Position numbers and translations under genes: made by a program. From Pseudothermotoga_B sp051235805 (GTDB lineage Bacteria > Thermotogota > Thermotogae > Thermotogales > DSM-5069), in assembly GCF_051235805.1 (NCBI RefSeq), contig NZ_JBPNXV010000001.1, forward strand, positions 1,178,001-1,242,000: 64,000 nt of DNA, given 5' to 3'. Shown here piece by piece: positions 25,350 through 35,523 of the stretch. Every line of letters starts with the position of its first letter. Position 1 is the stretch's first letter. The notes beneath the pieces are model-generated. The model did not search any database. It was not told the origin of the DNA and saw only the letters and a list, made by a program, of their open reading frames with translations.

Positions 25350-26957
25350 ATGAAAGACGCCTTCATATGGTTGTCCAAAGAAAACATTCTGCCGTGTGCC
25401 GTCTTTGAGAATGGTCTGGAAATTCAAGTGAATCAGCTGTTCAAGAGTTACATCTCATCTCAGCAGATAACGCTCCAAGAAGAGATCAACTCAGTTGTTA
25501 AGCAAAGCATGAGAAGGCTTGGAGCAACGATAACACACTTTGTTGATCAATGCGATCTATGGCAAAGCCTCACATCGATATCCATGAAAGATGGCAAGTC
25601 AGTGTACACGCTTCTTGTGGTCGAACCTAATCGTGCCGTTGTAAGGCATGCTCAGACGATAATGCAGGATATGTCGGTTTCTCCAGTTGTAATCCTCAGC
25701 AAACAGATGACAGTACTGTATTGCAACAAAGTGGAGTTCAGACAGCTGCCTGAAACTCACCCACAAGAATGGCAAAAGCTCTTGAAGATTGCAAAAACAA
25801 GCATAGAAAGTCAATGTGTGTGTCAGGACGATTTGTCAATCGATGGAAGAGTTCTAAGAGTGACGGCAAAGCCACAGAATGACGAAGTTGTGATGATTTT
25901 AAGAGACAAGACAGTTGAAAAATTAGCACAAGACAGGTACGAACAGCTGAGAGTAGCTGGTACGAGATTTACTCTGATGGAAAATATTCTCGATCTCCTT
26001 GGCAGAGGTGAGACAGACCTTGAGAGAATTGGCGCGCAGATCTATGAAGAGGTGAAAAATATTGTTCCGATCGATGTTTTCTATCTTGCACTGATTGAGG
26101 GTGATGAATTAATCATTAGATATGGAGTTTATTATGGTGAAAAGGTCACTGATATTAAGATCAAAAGAGGATACACCGGACTTTCCAACTATGTCATAGA
26201 CACTGGCAAATTCACCTACATTCCAAACACAAGGACTATGCGCATTGCTCCTTATAGAGCGAAGGCTTTAGTCTTTGGAGAAACCAAACGAGTGTGGAGT
26301 TATGTAGGCATACCTCTAAGAGTCGACGAAAAGATTGTTGGAACAATCAGTTTCCAAAGGCAGGGTGCAAACGCTTTTTCTGTAACACATTTGGCACTTT
26401 TCGAACTGATTGGTAAACAGATCACAATAGCACTGAGGATGAAGATGCTTGTGGATGAACTGAAGAATGAACGATCTAAATACAGAGAGATCGCTATAAG
26501 AGACTCTCTCACCGAATGTTACACCAGATACTATCTTGCAGAATACTTTGCCAAGTTTCAAGGTATCATAGAGAGAAAGGGTGGAAAGATTTGCTTTGTG
26601 ATGATCGACGTTGACAACTTCAAACAGATCAATGACCGGTATGGGCACGCTGTTGGTGACAAGGTTCTCAAAGAGCTTGGACACCTGCTCTTGCAGAGCA
26701 CAAGAAAAATGGACCTCGTTGTGAGGTACGGTGGAGACGAATTCTTGTTGATGCTTTTGGATATGGACCTCAAAAGTGGTAAAAAAGTTATGGAGAGGGT
26801 GTCGAAGAAGTTGTCAGAATTGAAGATCCCAGATCTTGATGAAGAGATAACTCTCAGCTATGGAATGGCAGTCTATGATGGTTCTACGACACTTGATGAG
26901 ATCCTTAAGATAGCAGACAAAAACATGTACAATATGAAAAGGGGGAAAAATCCGTGA
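25350..26957 (+). CDS. GAF-GGDEF diguanylate cyclase
   Basis: 535 aa from the ATG at 25350 (AGGTGA upstream). An N-terminal regulatory part about 210 residues long includes a PAS-like segment (SPVVILSKQMTVLYCNK). A GAF domain follows at about 220-370, then a complete GGDEF domain: DVDNFKQINDRYGHAVGD, active site RYGGDEF and an upstream RKMD that fits the inhibitory RxxD I-site. Makes cyclic di-GMP and is probably feedback-inhibited; soluble. Stop overlaps the next start by four bases. Confidence 0.9.
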   Translation: MKDAFIWLSKENILPCAVFENGLEIQVNQLFKSYISSQQITLQEEINSVVKQSMRRLGATITHFVDQCDLWQSLTSISMKDGKSVYTLLVVEPNRAVVRHAQTIMQDMSVSPVVILSKQMTVLYCNKVEFRQLPETHPQEWQKLLKIAKTSIESQCVCQDDLSIDGRVLRVTAKPQNDEVVMILRDKTVEKLAQDRYEQLRVAGTRFTLMENILDLLGRGETDLERIGAQIYEEVKNIVPIDVFYLALIEGDELIIRYGVYYGEKVTDIKIKRGYTGLSNYVIDTGKFTYIPNTRTMRIAPYRAKALVFGETKRVWSYVGIPLRVDEKIVGTISFQRQGANAFSVTHLALFELIGKQITIALRMKMLVDELKNERSKYREIAIRDSLTECYTRYYLAEYFAKFQGIIERKGGKICFVMIDVDNFKQINDRYGHAVGDKVLKELGHLLLQSTRKMDLVVRYGGDEFLLMLLDMDLKSGKKVMERVSKKLSELKIPDLDEEITLSYGMAVYDGSTTLDEILKIADKNMYNMKRGKNP

Positions 26958-27796
26958 AAATCTACGTTTCCGTTGATATGGAAGGACTTGCTGGGATATC
27001 TACCTGGAGTGAAGTAACTCCCAAGCAAAACAGAGAATCTTCTGAGCTTTTGTATGAACATTTGAGATCACTGCTTGAAGGACTCTTCGAAACAGACAAG
27101 GTAGAGTACGTTATGATCTCTGATTCTCACGGTACTGGTGATAACATACCTTACAGGATAACTCAGGAATTTGAGAAAGTAGAGATTGTCCATGGACCAC
27201 TCAGACAAGATTTCATGATGACTGGTCTTGACAACACTTTTGACAGGGTTATCTTTCTGGGATATCATGCTGGCGTGGGCACGAAATATGGAATCATGGA
27301 CCACACTTATTCAAGTTCAGTTGTCCACAACATGTGGATCAATGGAGTTCGAATGAATGAAACTCTCATCAATGCGGCTTTTGCAGGATACCATGATGTC
27401 CCTCTCGCGCTGATTGTAGGCGACAACGCACTCAGGGAAGAATTGGAAGGAACTTTGGTTGGAGAATATCTTTATGTTATTACAAAGCAAGCCGTTGGGA
27501 GATTCTCGGCGATCATGAGACCGAAGGCAACCGTGATGAGAGAGATAAGAGAAGCTGCTAAGTGTGCATTATCAATCAAGAGAGAGGAATTGGCAGTTGT
27601 GAGATTTAAACCGCCGATTGAATTGAAAGTGGAATTGAAGGATACATCTTTTGCAGATGCCGCGGAACTCATGCCAGGTGTGAACAGAATTGATGCCAGA
27701 ACGATCCTATTTCGCCACGAAGACTATGGTGTGGTCTTTAACGCACTGATGGCAATTGTGTACATCGCAGCGGCTGTAAAAAACATTGGGGTGTGA
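26954..27796 (+). CDS. M55 family D-aminopeptidase (DppA-like)
   Basis: 280 aa zinc aminopeptidase acting on D-amino-acid peptides. SVDMEGLAGI carries the DxE zinc motif; SDSHGTGDNI, LGYHAGVG and MDHTYSS are the other conserved blocks. Such enzymes recycle peptidoglycan-type or dietary D-peptides; together with the DgcN/DgcA-like pair at 6.7 kb this hints at D-amino-acid use. GTG start overlapping the cyclase gene. Confidence 0.9.
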   Translation: MKIYVSVDMEGLAGISTWSEVTPKQNRESSELLYEHLRSLLEGLFETDKVEYVMISDSHGTGDNIPYRITQEFEKVEIVHGPLRQDFMMTGLDNTFDRVIFLGYHAGVGTKYGIMDHTYSSSVVHNMWINGVRMNETLINAAFAGYHDVPLALIVGDNALREELEGTLVGEYLYVITKQAVGRFSAIMRPKATVMREIREAAKCALSIKREELAVVRFKPPIELKVELKDTSFADAAELMPGVNRIDARTILFRHEDYGVVFNALMAIVYIAAAVKNIGV

Positions 27797-27800
27797 TAAG

Positions 27801-28673
27801 ATGAAATCGCTCACAGAGCTGATCGAACGCGCTCGCAACTTAAAACGAAAAACCGTTGTGGTAGTTGGAGCAGAAGATGAAGAAGCGGTGAGAGCGGCAA
27901 TTATAGCCCAAGAAAATGGAGTGGTTGAGAAAGTCATTCTTGTTGGGAATGTGAGTGTGCCAGAGCCGGGCAAGAATCTGGAAATCATACACGCTGATTC
28001 AGAACAAGAAGCTTCGGAAATAGGTGTGAAGCTGGTTTCCTCCGGTAAAGCAGAGATAATCCTCAAAGGGCTCGTCAAGACTTCGATCTTGCTCAAGGCA
28101 GTGCTCAACAAAGAATGGGGATTGAGAGGGACTGGTGTACTGAGTCACGTTGCAGCTCTTGAAGTTCCTGCGCTGGAGAGAGTTGTCTTTGTAACAGATG
28201 GTGGGATGATCATCAGACCAACACTGGAGGATAAGGTGACAATCATAAGAAATGCTGTTGATCTACTACACCGCCTGGGATACTCTGAGCCAAAGGTCGC
28301 ACTTATATGTGCCGTCGAGACGGTGAATCAACAGATGCCTGAGACAGTTGAAGCGGCTGTGATATCGAAGATGGCACAGAGAGGTGAACTAAAAAACTGT
28401 GTTGTCGATGGTCCACTTGGTTTAGACAACGCACTGAGTCAAGAGGCAGCAAAGATAAAAGGAATAAAGAGTGAGGTAGCAGGAAAGGCTGATCTTCTGG
28501 TAGTTCCGGATATTCACTCGGGCAACTTCTTGGGTAAGGCTGCAGTTTATCTAGCTGGTGGCAGCATTGCGGGTCTTGTAGTTGGTGCAAAAGCTCCTGT
28601 GGTTGTAGTTTCGAGGGCAGATAGTGCTCAATCAAAGTTGCTTTCTCTTGCTATGGCTGCTTGCGCTGGATAA
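27801..28673 (+). CDS. Phosphate acetyl/butyryltransferase family protein
   Basis: 290 aa from the ATG at 27801 (GGGGTG upstream). Pta/Ptb fold: EIILKGLVKTSILLKAVLN, LSHVAALEVP, VDGPLGLDNALS, LLVVPDIHSGNFLGKA and the end VVVVSRADSAQSKLLSLAMA match phosphate butyryltransferases better than Pta. It converts acyl-CoA and phosphate to acyl phosphate and CoA; no acyl kinase is adjacent. Follows the peptidase gene by 4 bases. Confidence 0.88.
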   Translation: MKSLTELIERARNLKRKTVVVVGAEDEEAVRAAIIAQENGVVEKVILVGNVSVPEPGKNLEIIHADSEQEASEIGVKLVSSGKAEIILKGLVKTSILLKAVLNKEWGLRGTGVLSHVAALEVPALERVVFVTDGGMIIRPTLEDKVTIIRNAVDLLHRLGYSEPKVALICAVETVNQQMPETVEAAVISKMAQRGELKNCVVDGPLGLDNALSQEAAKIKGIKSEVAGKADLLVVPDIHSGNFLGKAAVYLAGGSIAGLVVGAKAPVVVVSRADSAQSKLLSLAMAACAG

Positions 28674-28685
28674 GAGGTGAAAGCG

Positions 28686-29624
28686 TTGATAAGAGTTCTT
28701 CTTCCTTACGAGCTTGCAGAAAAGGTTGTACTCCCAATAACAAGTGAGAAAATTCATTTTCAGTATTACGAAGACAAAGGTGACTACGAGCAGAAGATTC
28801 TCGATGATTTTTGGGACATCGTCTACGGTGCACGGGTTAAAAAGCAACCATCTGCAATCTTTGTGGATAACTTGTCTGCCCTAATCTTAGCTATCAAATA
28901 CCTTGAGGCTAAGAGAGCGCTTGAGAAATGCAGAAAGATGAATGATATAATGAACTCTTCTGTCGAACTGCAGGGCATTAGAATATTACCAATCCTCAGA
29001 CAACTTCAGAAACTGAAGGTCAGCCATATCGAGGAACTGGCTATTGTTGCAGAAATGGGAATAAGGATAGAAGCATACATCGATTTCTTGTGTGAAGGGA
29101 AGTACTCTCAGCTTTCACCATTCAGTTATGAAGCGATAGTTGATGACAGAAAGATCATTCTCCATAGCTCGAATCTTCCTCTGAATGGTTGCACAAACAT
29201 AGAGATCCCACCACTGAGAAAGAGAAAAGAGGACATTCCCTATATGATAGACCATTTGCTTTCTTCACTGCATCACCGTTACAAACACTTGCCCGTACAG
29301 TTCCCAGATGAGCAGACGCTGAAGATGTTCACATCGTACGACTGGCCTGGAAACACCGACGAATTGATTGAAATAGTTCATCTCTACGCAACGGGTCATG
29401 ATATAACAAACTATCTGGTAGAATCTAACAATACTCTACACAGTACAGCAGAAATAGATCTCAAAGAGTATGTGGACAACTTAGTTGCAAAAATCGAAAA
29501 GCAGTTCATACACAAAGCACTCCAGAGTACTTCTTGGAACAGGAAGAAGGCTTCTGCGATCATCAAGATGAACTACAAGACCTTTTGCTACAAGATGAAG
29601 AAGTACGGAATAACCAGAAATTAA
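28686..29624 (+). CDS. NtrC-like regulator lacking the ATPase core, with Fis-type HTH
   Basis: 312 aa from the TTG at 28686 (AGAGGTGA 5 bases before; an earlier GTG at 28677 overlaps the SD). The C-terminal half looks like a sigma-54 activator: IPPLRKRKEDIPYMIDHLL, then YDWPGNTDELIEIV and a Fis-type helix-turn-helix SWNRKKASAIIKMNYKTFCYKMKKYGI. Walker A, Walker B and GAFTGA are absent; the N-terminal 100 residues match nothing I know. It cannot work as a normal enhancer-binding ATPase and is probably a repurposed DNA-binding regulator. Last four bases overlap prfB convergently. Confidence 0.75.
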   Translation: MIRVLLPYELAEKVVLPITSEKIHFQYYEDKGDYEQKILDDFWDIVYGARVKKQPSAIFVDNLSALILAIKYLEAKRALEKCRKMNDIMNSSVELQGIRILPILRQLQKLKVSHIEELAIVAEMGIRIEAYIDFLCEGKYSQLSPFSYEAIVDDRKIILHSSNLPLNGCTNIEIPPLRKRKEDIPYMIDHLLSSLHHRYKHLPVQFPDEQTLKMFTSYDWPGNTDELIEIVHLYATGHDITNYLVESNNTLHSTAEIDLKEYVDNLVAKIEKQFIHKALQSTSWNRKKASAIIKMNYKTFCYKMKKYGITRN

Positions 29625-30724
29625 CCCTTCTGGTTTGCAAAGAAAAGTAGTTCAGCTTCAATGAACTGATCAAGGTCACCATCGAGCACAGCTTCAAAGT
29701 TGCCGGTTTCGACACCAGTTCTGTGATCCTTAACCATTGTGTAAGGTTGAAGAACATAAGACCTTATTTGGTTACCCCATGCAATTTCCTTCAGTTCACC
29801 TTGAATTTCTTCGAGCTGTTCTTTTCTTTTTGCCAACTCAAGTTGGTACAGCTTCGCCTTTAACATTTTGAGTGCCTGGGCTTTGTTTTGATGTTGAGAT
29901 CTTTCACTCTGGCACGACACTACGATACCTGTGGGAAGGTGCGTAATTCTTACAGCAGAATCAGTTCGATTCACGTATTGACCGCCGTGACCTGATGCCC
30001 TGAAGGTGTCAATCCGTAGATCTTCTGCCTTGATATCTACTTCTATATCATCGGAGATCTCGGGAATTACGTTCACAGAAGCAAAGGAGGTGTGCCTTCG
30101 TTTTGCGGCATCAAATGGCGAGATTCTAACGAGTCTGTGGACACCTCGCTCGTGCTTCAGATAACCATAGGCGTACTCTCCCCTTAACAGGATCGTTGCG
30201 CTCTTCACACCGGCTTCTTCACCGGGTTGGAAGTCTAAAATCTCAACACTGAAACCTTTGTTCTCCGCCCATCTCATGTACATTCTCAAAAGCATTTGAG
30301 CCCAATCGTGTGATTCAGTACCTCCTGCGCCCGGATGCACAGATAGATAGGCGTTGCTTGGATCAAGTGGATCGTTCAAGATCAATTCCATCTGAAAACG
30401 GCGCAGTTCCTTTTCGACATTTCTCACAAGATCTTCCACATTTTGAGCGATCTGTGGATCTTCTTCTGCAAGCTCTATTCCAATCTCTATCTCCTCGAAG
30501 ATGCGTTCTATCCTTTTCATATCACTGAGCAGTTCCTTTGAGCGTTGCGCCTTTCTTGAAAGTTCACTTGCCTTCTTCTGGTCCTTCCATATTTCTGGGT
30601 CTGCCAATTGCTGTTCCAAGCTCTGCAACTCTGTTTTCAATTTGTCCAAATCAATGAGCTTCAAGAAATTGCTGAACTTTTCCCTCATCTCGTCTATTTT
30701 TACACGAGTCTCATAGGCTATCAT
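29621..30724 (-). CDS. prfB: Peptide chain release factor 2
   Basis: Terminates translation at UGA and UAA. 367 aa with the RF2 recognition tripeptide SPF in VRISPFDAAKRRHTSF and the catalytic GGQ in SGHGGQYVNRTDSAV (Tyr where His is usual after GGQ). The frame is continuous through the usual frameshift region (FLKLIDLDKL), so the programmed +1 shift of most prfB genes is absent. Follows secA in the same direction. Confidence 0.95.
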   Translation of the reverse strand: MIAYETRVKIDEMREKFSNFLKLIDLDKLKTELQSLEQQLADPEIWKDQKKASELSRKAQRSKELLSDMKRIERIFEEIEIGIELAEEDPQIAQNVEDLVRNVEKELRRFQMELILNDPLDPSNAYLSVHPGAGGTESHDWAQMLLRMYMRWAENKGFSVEILDFQPGEEAGVKSATILLRGEYAYGYLKHERGVHRLVRISPFDAAKRRHTSFASVNVIPEISDDIEVDIKAEDLRIDTFRASGHGGQYVNRTDSAVRITHLPTGIVVSCQSERSQHQNKAQALKMLKAKLYQLELAKRKEQLEEIQGELKEIAWGNQIRSYVLQPYTMVKDHRTGVETGNFEAVLDGDLDQFIEAELLFFANQKG

Positions 30725-30733
30725 CCTTGTACT

Positions 30734-33328
30734 TCACCTCTTTATTTTGAATCTCTTTTTTATTTTCTCGCCTTTCTGTAACTTTCTCTTCTCAGATCTG
30801 TTTACAATGTCGAACTCTTCGTGAACCAACTGGAGCCTCGCCAGATCTTTCTTCGCTTCCTGTTCAGCCTGTTGCTTGTCAACCTTCACAACTCTCAGCA
30901 TCCAAGAAACAACCAGTTCATTGACTCTTGCCATCATTTCATCGAACAGTGCGTAAGTCTCTCTCTTAAACTCTACTATGGGATCCCTTTGCCCATAGGC
31001 TCTCAGGTTGACAGCTTCTTTGACATGCTCGACCTCTTCTAAGTACTGTCTCCAGTTGTCGTCAATTATGCGCAGTACCAGAAATTTGAGGAACTGTGAG
31101 TATTCTTCTCCTATTTCCTCTCTCTTTCTCTCATAAGCTTTTCTTATCGAACTGATCAGAAATTCCTTTAATTTCTCTACGGAATCTTCCTTTATGCCAT
31201 CGAGTTCAACAACTCCTTTTGGCAAGACTGACAGAGAGTTCTTCAAACCTTCCACATTCCACTCAGAGGAATTACAAAACTCTTCCAATCTTCTTTCGAC
31301 AAAGTCTTGTACAGCTTCATCCACATACTGTTCTATCTTTCCAGACAAGATCCAGTCTCTGTAAGAATAGATCGACCTCCTCTGAGCATCGAGAACGGTG
31401 TCCATTTCCATCAAATGCTTTCTTATGGAGAAATTGATGCCCTCTACACGCTTCTGAACTGTCTCGATCAACCTCGTCAACAACGGATGCTCTATTGGTT
31501 CACCAGGTTTTATCTTCAAGACATTCATGACTTTCTCTAGTTGCTCTTTACCGAATATTCTCAGCAAATCATCTTCGAGTGACAGATAGAATCTGGATTC
31601 TCCCGGATCACCTTGCCTTCCAGAGCGGCCTCTGAGCTGATTGTCTATGCGCCTGCTCTCGTGGCGCTCTGTTCCTATGATGCACAAACCACCGAGTTCT
31701 GTGACTCCCTCACCCAACTTTATGTCTGTACCTCGTCCCGCCATATTCGTCGCGATCGTAACAGCACCTTTTTGCCCGGCAAGTGCTATTATCTGCGCTT
31801 CTTTTTCGTGGTACTTCGCGTTCAAAACTTGGTGAGGAATGTTCATCTTTTTGAGCATAGAACTGAGTAGTTCGCTTTTTTCTATAGAGGTCGTGCCTAT
31901 GAGCACGGGTTGCCCCTTCTTGTATCTTTCGACAACATCATTAACAACGGCTGTGTACTTTTCAGCTTGTGTTCGGTAGATCAGATCATCGTGATCTTTG
32001 CGTATCATGGGTTTATGAGTTGGGATAACAACTACTTCCATATCGTAGAGTTGCTTGAACTCTTCTTCTTCGGTCTTAGCGGTCCCTGTCATACCGGCCA
32101 ATTTCTCATACATCTTGAAGTAGTTTTGGAAGGTTATCGTAGCGTAAGTGATCGACTCTTCTTTTATTGGCACTCCTTCCTTCGCCTCTATCGCTTGGTG
32201 TAGACCACCACTGTATCGTCTACCAGGCAACAGTCTGCCGGTGAATTCATCCACTATTATGATCTCTTGGTTCATGATGACATAATCAACATCCTTTTTG
32301 AACAAATGCAGTGCTTTAAGCGCATTGGTCAAATGGTAGATGTTGTTCACGTTTGACGGGTCGTACAAATTACCCACACCAAGCAATTTCTCCGCTTTTT
32401 CAATGCCATTTTCCGTGAGAACGACCGTTCTCGATTTCTCATCAACTGTGAAGTCAGTATCCTTGGTCAGTCTTTTTGCAAGAGAGGCAAAGCGTTTGTA
32501 GATGGAAGCACCCTCACGAGAAGGACCAGAGATTATCAGAGGAGTACGGGCTTCATCGATTAGAATGCTATCGACTTCGTCGATTATCGCGTAGAAATGC
32601 CCTCTCTGTACCTTATCTGCAAGATCGAGAATTAAGTTATCGCGAAGATAATCGAATCCAAATTCATTGTTAGTTCCATAAATTATGTCGCATTGGTAAG
32701 CTTGTTTTCTGTCAATCTCAACCAATTCAACCGCAAACGCTTCGACAGCATCTTGGTCTTTCGCAGTATCTTTCAAAAATTCTTCCACATAACCATCGGG
32801 CCAGATTGATAGGTTTCTTCTAATCGCTTCCTCGAAAAGCTGTTTGTCTTTCCAGACAACTTCGTAGGATTTTCCAAGTTGATTTATCACACCAACTCTG
32901 AGTCCCAAGAAGAGATACAGCGGTCCCATCCACAGAGCATCTCGACGTGCGAGGTAATCGTTCACTGTGACAAGATGAACTCCTCTGCCTGCTAAAGCGT
33001 TGAAAAACAGTGGCATCGTTGCAGCAAGAGTTTTACCTTCACCGGTTTTCATCTCAGCCACTTTGCCTTCATTCAAGGCAAGTCCTCCAACAACTTGTAC
33101 ATCAAAGGGATACATTCCGAGAACTCTCTTTGCCACAACCCTCGCAAGTGCAAATGCAGTGAAAAGGCTTTCTTGGTGATCTTCAGTTTTTTTCAACTCT
33201 TCTGAAAGATCAATCAGTTCATGATTGGTTGCCTTCGACAAGGTTTTTTCAACTTCCTTTATCCTCTCGACTGTTTTGAAGTATTTTTTCAAAAGCATCT
33301 TATTCCTGTCAAAGAGAGCTATTTTCAT
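30734..33328 (-). CDS. secA: Protein translocase ATPase SecA
   Basis: Motor for export through SecYEG. 864 aa from the ATG at 33328 (GGAGGT 8 bases upstream). Walker A MKTGEGKTLAATMP, DEAD-type IIDEVDSILIDEARTPL, PPXD region, and TNMAGRGTDIKLG with RGRSGRQGDPG in the second RecA fold. The C-terminus ends in basic KKRFKIKR with no CxCxnCH zinc tail, so lipid or SecB binding there is lost. The preceding gene stops one base upstream. Confidence 0.96.
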   Translation of the reverse strand: MKIALFDRNKMLLKKYFKTVERIKEVEKTLSKATNHELIDLSEELKKTEDHQESLFTAFALARVVAKRVLGMYPFDVQVVGGLALNEGKVAEMKTGEGKTLAATMPLFFNALAGRGVHLVTVNDYLARRDALWMGPLYLFLGLRVGVINQLGKSYEVVWKDKQLFEEAIRRNLSIWPDGYVEEFLKDTAKDQDAVEAFAVELVEIDRKQAYQCDIIYGTNNEFGFDYLRDNLILDLADKVQRGHFYAIIDEVDSILIDEARTPLIISGPSREGASIYKRFASLAKRLTKDTDFTVDEKSRTVVLTENGIEKAEKLLGVGNLYDPSNVNNIYHLTNALKALHLFKKDVDYVIMNQEIIIVDEFTGRLLPGRRYSGGLHQAIEAKEGVPIKEESITYATITFQNYFKMYEKLAGMTGTAKTEEEEFKQLYDMEVVVIPTHKPMIRKDHDDLIYRTQAEKYTAVVNDVVERYKKGQPVLIGTTSIEKSELLSSMLKKMNIPHQVLNAKYHEKEAQIIALAGQKGAVTIATNMAGRGTDIKLGEGVTELGGLCIIGTERHESRRIDNQLRGRSGRQGDPGESRFYLSLEDDLLRIFGKEQLEKVMNVLKIKPGEPIEHPLLTRLIETVQKRVEGINFSIRKHLMEMDTVLDAQRRSIYSYRDWILSGKIEQYVDEAVQDFVERRLEEFCNSSEWNVEGLKNSLSVLPKGVVELDGIKEDSVEKLKEFLISSIRKAYERKREEIGEEYSQFLKFLVLRIIDDNWRQYLEEVEHVKEAVNLRAYGQRDPIVEFKRETYALFDEMMARVNELVVSWMLRVVKVDKQQAEQEAKKDLARLQLVHEEFDIVNRSEKRKLQKGEKIKKRFKIKR

Positions 33329-33329
33329 C

Positions 33330-34724
33330 TCACATGACCTCCACTTTGTAAACAATTACACCACTTTCAACAAACTGAGAGAACAAAAGCCTGCCACGTG
33401 CCTTTAAACCCAACATTGATTCAACCAAGTTACCCAAGTCAATGTAGATTCTTATGATGTCCTTTTCGGGGAAGCCCTTCGATACATATTGATAGGCGCT
33501 GTCATCTCTCAACCTTCTTCTGTTCGAAAGCTTTAGATATTCATCTTTGGTCAAGTTCGTCACTATTAGATCTTTGCCTTGCTTAAAGAACGATACAAAG
33601 CCGTTCATTATAGGCAGTCTCAATTCATCACCGAACTCACGTGCACCATAGGATCTTATCAGATTGACGTCGAAATCGGCTGTCAAGTTAAAGATCGCCG
33701 CAAAACGCACATATTCACCGGTCAGATCACCTGTCAAATACACTCTGTCCTTGCTGATATCGAGTATCGAAGAGATTATCTGATACATCTTCCTGATTTC
33801 TTCCTGTGCACCTTGGAACCACCAGGAAATACCCTGCGCAATATCTGAAGGACCCGAAACAGTCGATGAAAACGCAAAGTTTCCAATAAATGGCATGTTC
33901 CTCATAGTCAAAGAACTTGACAGATATTTGTTCAAGTCGACGCCTTTTTTCAGGTGCTGCTTAATTTCCAATCTTAAAGATTCTTCTGTGAGTATTCCGT
34001 CAACTGTGAAATAATCAGTCTCAAAAGAATTGTCGCCGACACCAGCTATGTTGATGCCAAAAGAGCCGCCCCTGAAAAAACCACTGATCCATGCCGATTG
34101 GTTCACCAACTCTCTCACCGAATACTTGGTGACAAACTGATCGGTGGGTCTGTCATAGACATCTATGGCTCTTTCCAAGGCGTTCTTACTGCCACTCATG
34201 ACCAAATAACCTCTATAGTAACGGGCGAAGATCGCAACATCTGTGTCTTGAAGAACCCACGTTTTTTCGCTATAGGTGAGTTTCAAATTTGTTATACCCG
34301 CAATCATCTTGAGCAGTTTTTCCGGTTCTTCACTTTCGAAAACCAATATGGAAGCTGTTCCGATATTTCTGAGAGCCTCGATGTAGTAATTTATATCGAT
34401 TGAGAAAAGTGACTGGACTTCGAAAACAATGCCTTTGGAAGCAAAGAGCACACTTTTACTGAGAGCATCGTATATCACTTGCGGCGACACTCTTGCACTG
34501 TAACCGATGTTTTCGAGCAGTGACTTCGTTACGTATTCAAGACCAAGGCCTTGTTCACTTAAGAGAAAGTTGAAAAAAGGGACTGAAGAGATCTTGGAAT
34601 AATACGTACCGTTGTCCTTAAAGAGCAAAAAGAAATCGTAGTCAGCTGGTATGAAATCCAACAAATCGCCCAAAAGACAAACCGACAAAAGCGTCAGCAA
34701 AATGGTTGAAAGCACGTAGCGCAT
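33330..34724 (-). CDS. Secreted or membrane-anchored protein, DUF3352-like
   Basis: 464 aa from the ATG at 34724 (AGAGGTGGG upstream). N-terminal hydrophobic segment RYVLSTILLTLLSVCLLG, then a large extracytoplasmic region opening with FIPADYDFFLLFKDN and FFNFLLSEQG, the style of DUF3352 proteins; that family call is tentative. No catalytic motif seen. The stop at 33332-33330 is one base before secA, so translation may be coupled. Role unknown; perhaps envelope-related. Confidence 0.6.
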   Translation of the reverse strand: MRYVLSTILLTLLSVCLLGDLLDFIPADYDFFLLFKDNGTYYSKISSVPFFNFLLSEQGLGLEYVTKSLLENIGYSARVSPQVIYDALSKSVLFASKGIVFEVQSLFSIDINYYIEALRNIGTASILVFESEEPEKLLKMIAGITNLKLTYSEKTWVLQDTDVAIFARYYRGYLVMSGSKNALERAIDVYDRPTDQFVTKYSVRELVNQSAWISGFFRGGSFGINIAGVGDNSFETDYFTVDGILTEESLRLEIKQHLKKGVDLNKYLSSSLTMRNMPFIGNFAFSSTVSGPSDIAQGISWWFQGAQEEIRKMYQIISSILDISKDRVYLTGDLTGEYVRFAAIFNLTADFDVNLIRSYGAREFGDELRLPIMNGFVSFFKQGKDLIVTNLTKDEYLKLSNRRRLRDDSAYQYVSKGFPEKDIIRIYIDLGNLVESMLGLKARGRLLFSQFVESGVIVYKVEVM

Positions 34725-34725
34725 A

Positions 34726-35523
34726 TCATTTCCCACCTCTGAATATTCTCCAAGCTTCATCTACAGAATACTCGATCTTCATCTCATCTATTTGATTTCT
34801 CAGGTTATTTCCTTCATCTTTAACAAAGAAAGCCAGATATTCGATATCACCTTCACAGCCGGTTATCGGTGAATATGCCAAATCTAATGCAACAAGACCG
34901 AATTTTGCCGCCTCAGAAAGAACACCTTCTATGGCACCTATGTGTGATGTCTTTGATCTGTTTTTACTCAAACCCATCTCAAACTGTGGTTTTACGAGCA
35001 GAACGAGCTGACCCGCTTTTCTCAGAATAGAACTTATCGGTTTTATGAGTAGTTTCACAGATATGAACGAGACATCACAGAGAACCATATCAACGGCTTC
35101 ACCAAGCACATCAAGACTTAACTGCTTTGCATTGAAATTCTCAAGACAGATAACCCTTGGATCTGTTCGCAAAGATTCATCGAGTTGATTGCTGCCTACA
35201 TCAACAGCGTAAACCCTTCTTGCACCGTGCTCAATTGCAAATTGCGTGAAACCGCCTTTTGAAGCCCCCACATCACATACGATTTTTCCCTCAAAATCCA
35301 AACTGAAGACTTCGTATGCACGTTCTAATTTTTCGGCAGCTCTACTCACATATTTTCTGTCCTTCAAGAACTGGATATGACTTTCTTCCTCAATGATCAC
35401 CCCAGGTTTGTCACAGATCTTCCCGTTGACAATCACTCTACGAAGTTTTATCAAATCTCTTGCCTGAGACCTGCTCCTTACCAATCCTTTCCTGACGAGT
35501 AAGAGATCGAGTCTTTCTTTCAT
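34726..35523 (-). CDS. tlyA: TlyA family RNA 2'-O-methyltransferase
   Basis: 265 aa. N-terminal S4 RNA-binding domain (ERLDLLLVRKGLVRSRSQARDLI) and C-terminal FtsJ-like Rossmann domain: VCDVGASKGGFTQFAIEHGA for SAM binding, and the K-D-K-E tetrad around LCDVSFISVK and LLVKPQFE. Known members methylate 16S C1409 and 23S C1920. The ATG at 35523 overlaps the upstream stop (ATGA). The hypothetical gene follows by a 1-base gap. Confidence 0.9.
   Translation of the reverse strand: MKERLDLLLVRKGLVRSRSQARDLIKLRRVIVNGKICDKPGVIIEEESHIQFLKDRKYVSRAAEKLERAYEVFSLDFEGKIVCDVGASKGGFTQFAIEHGARRVYAVDVGSNQLDESLRTDPRVICLENFNAKQLSLDVLGEAVDMVLCDVSFISVKLLIKPISSILRKAGQLVLLVKPQFEMGLSKNRSKTSHIGAIEGVLSEAAKFGLVALDLAYSPITGCEGDIEYLAFFVKDEGNNLRNQIDEMKIEYSVDEAWRIFRGGK

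Noticed and set aside
30600..30724. Programmed frameshift in prfB
   Set aside because: The frame is continuous from the ATG through the usual shift region; no in-frame TGA.
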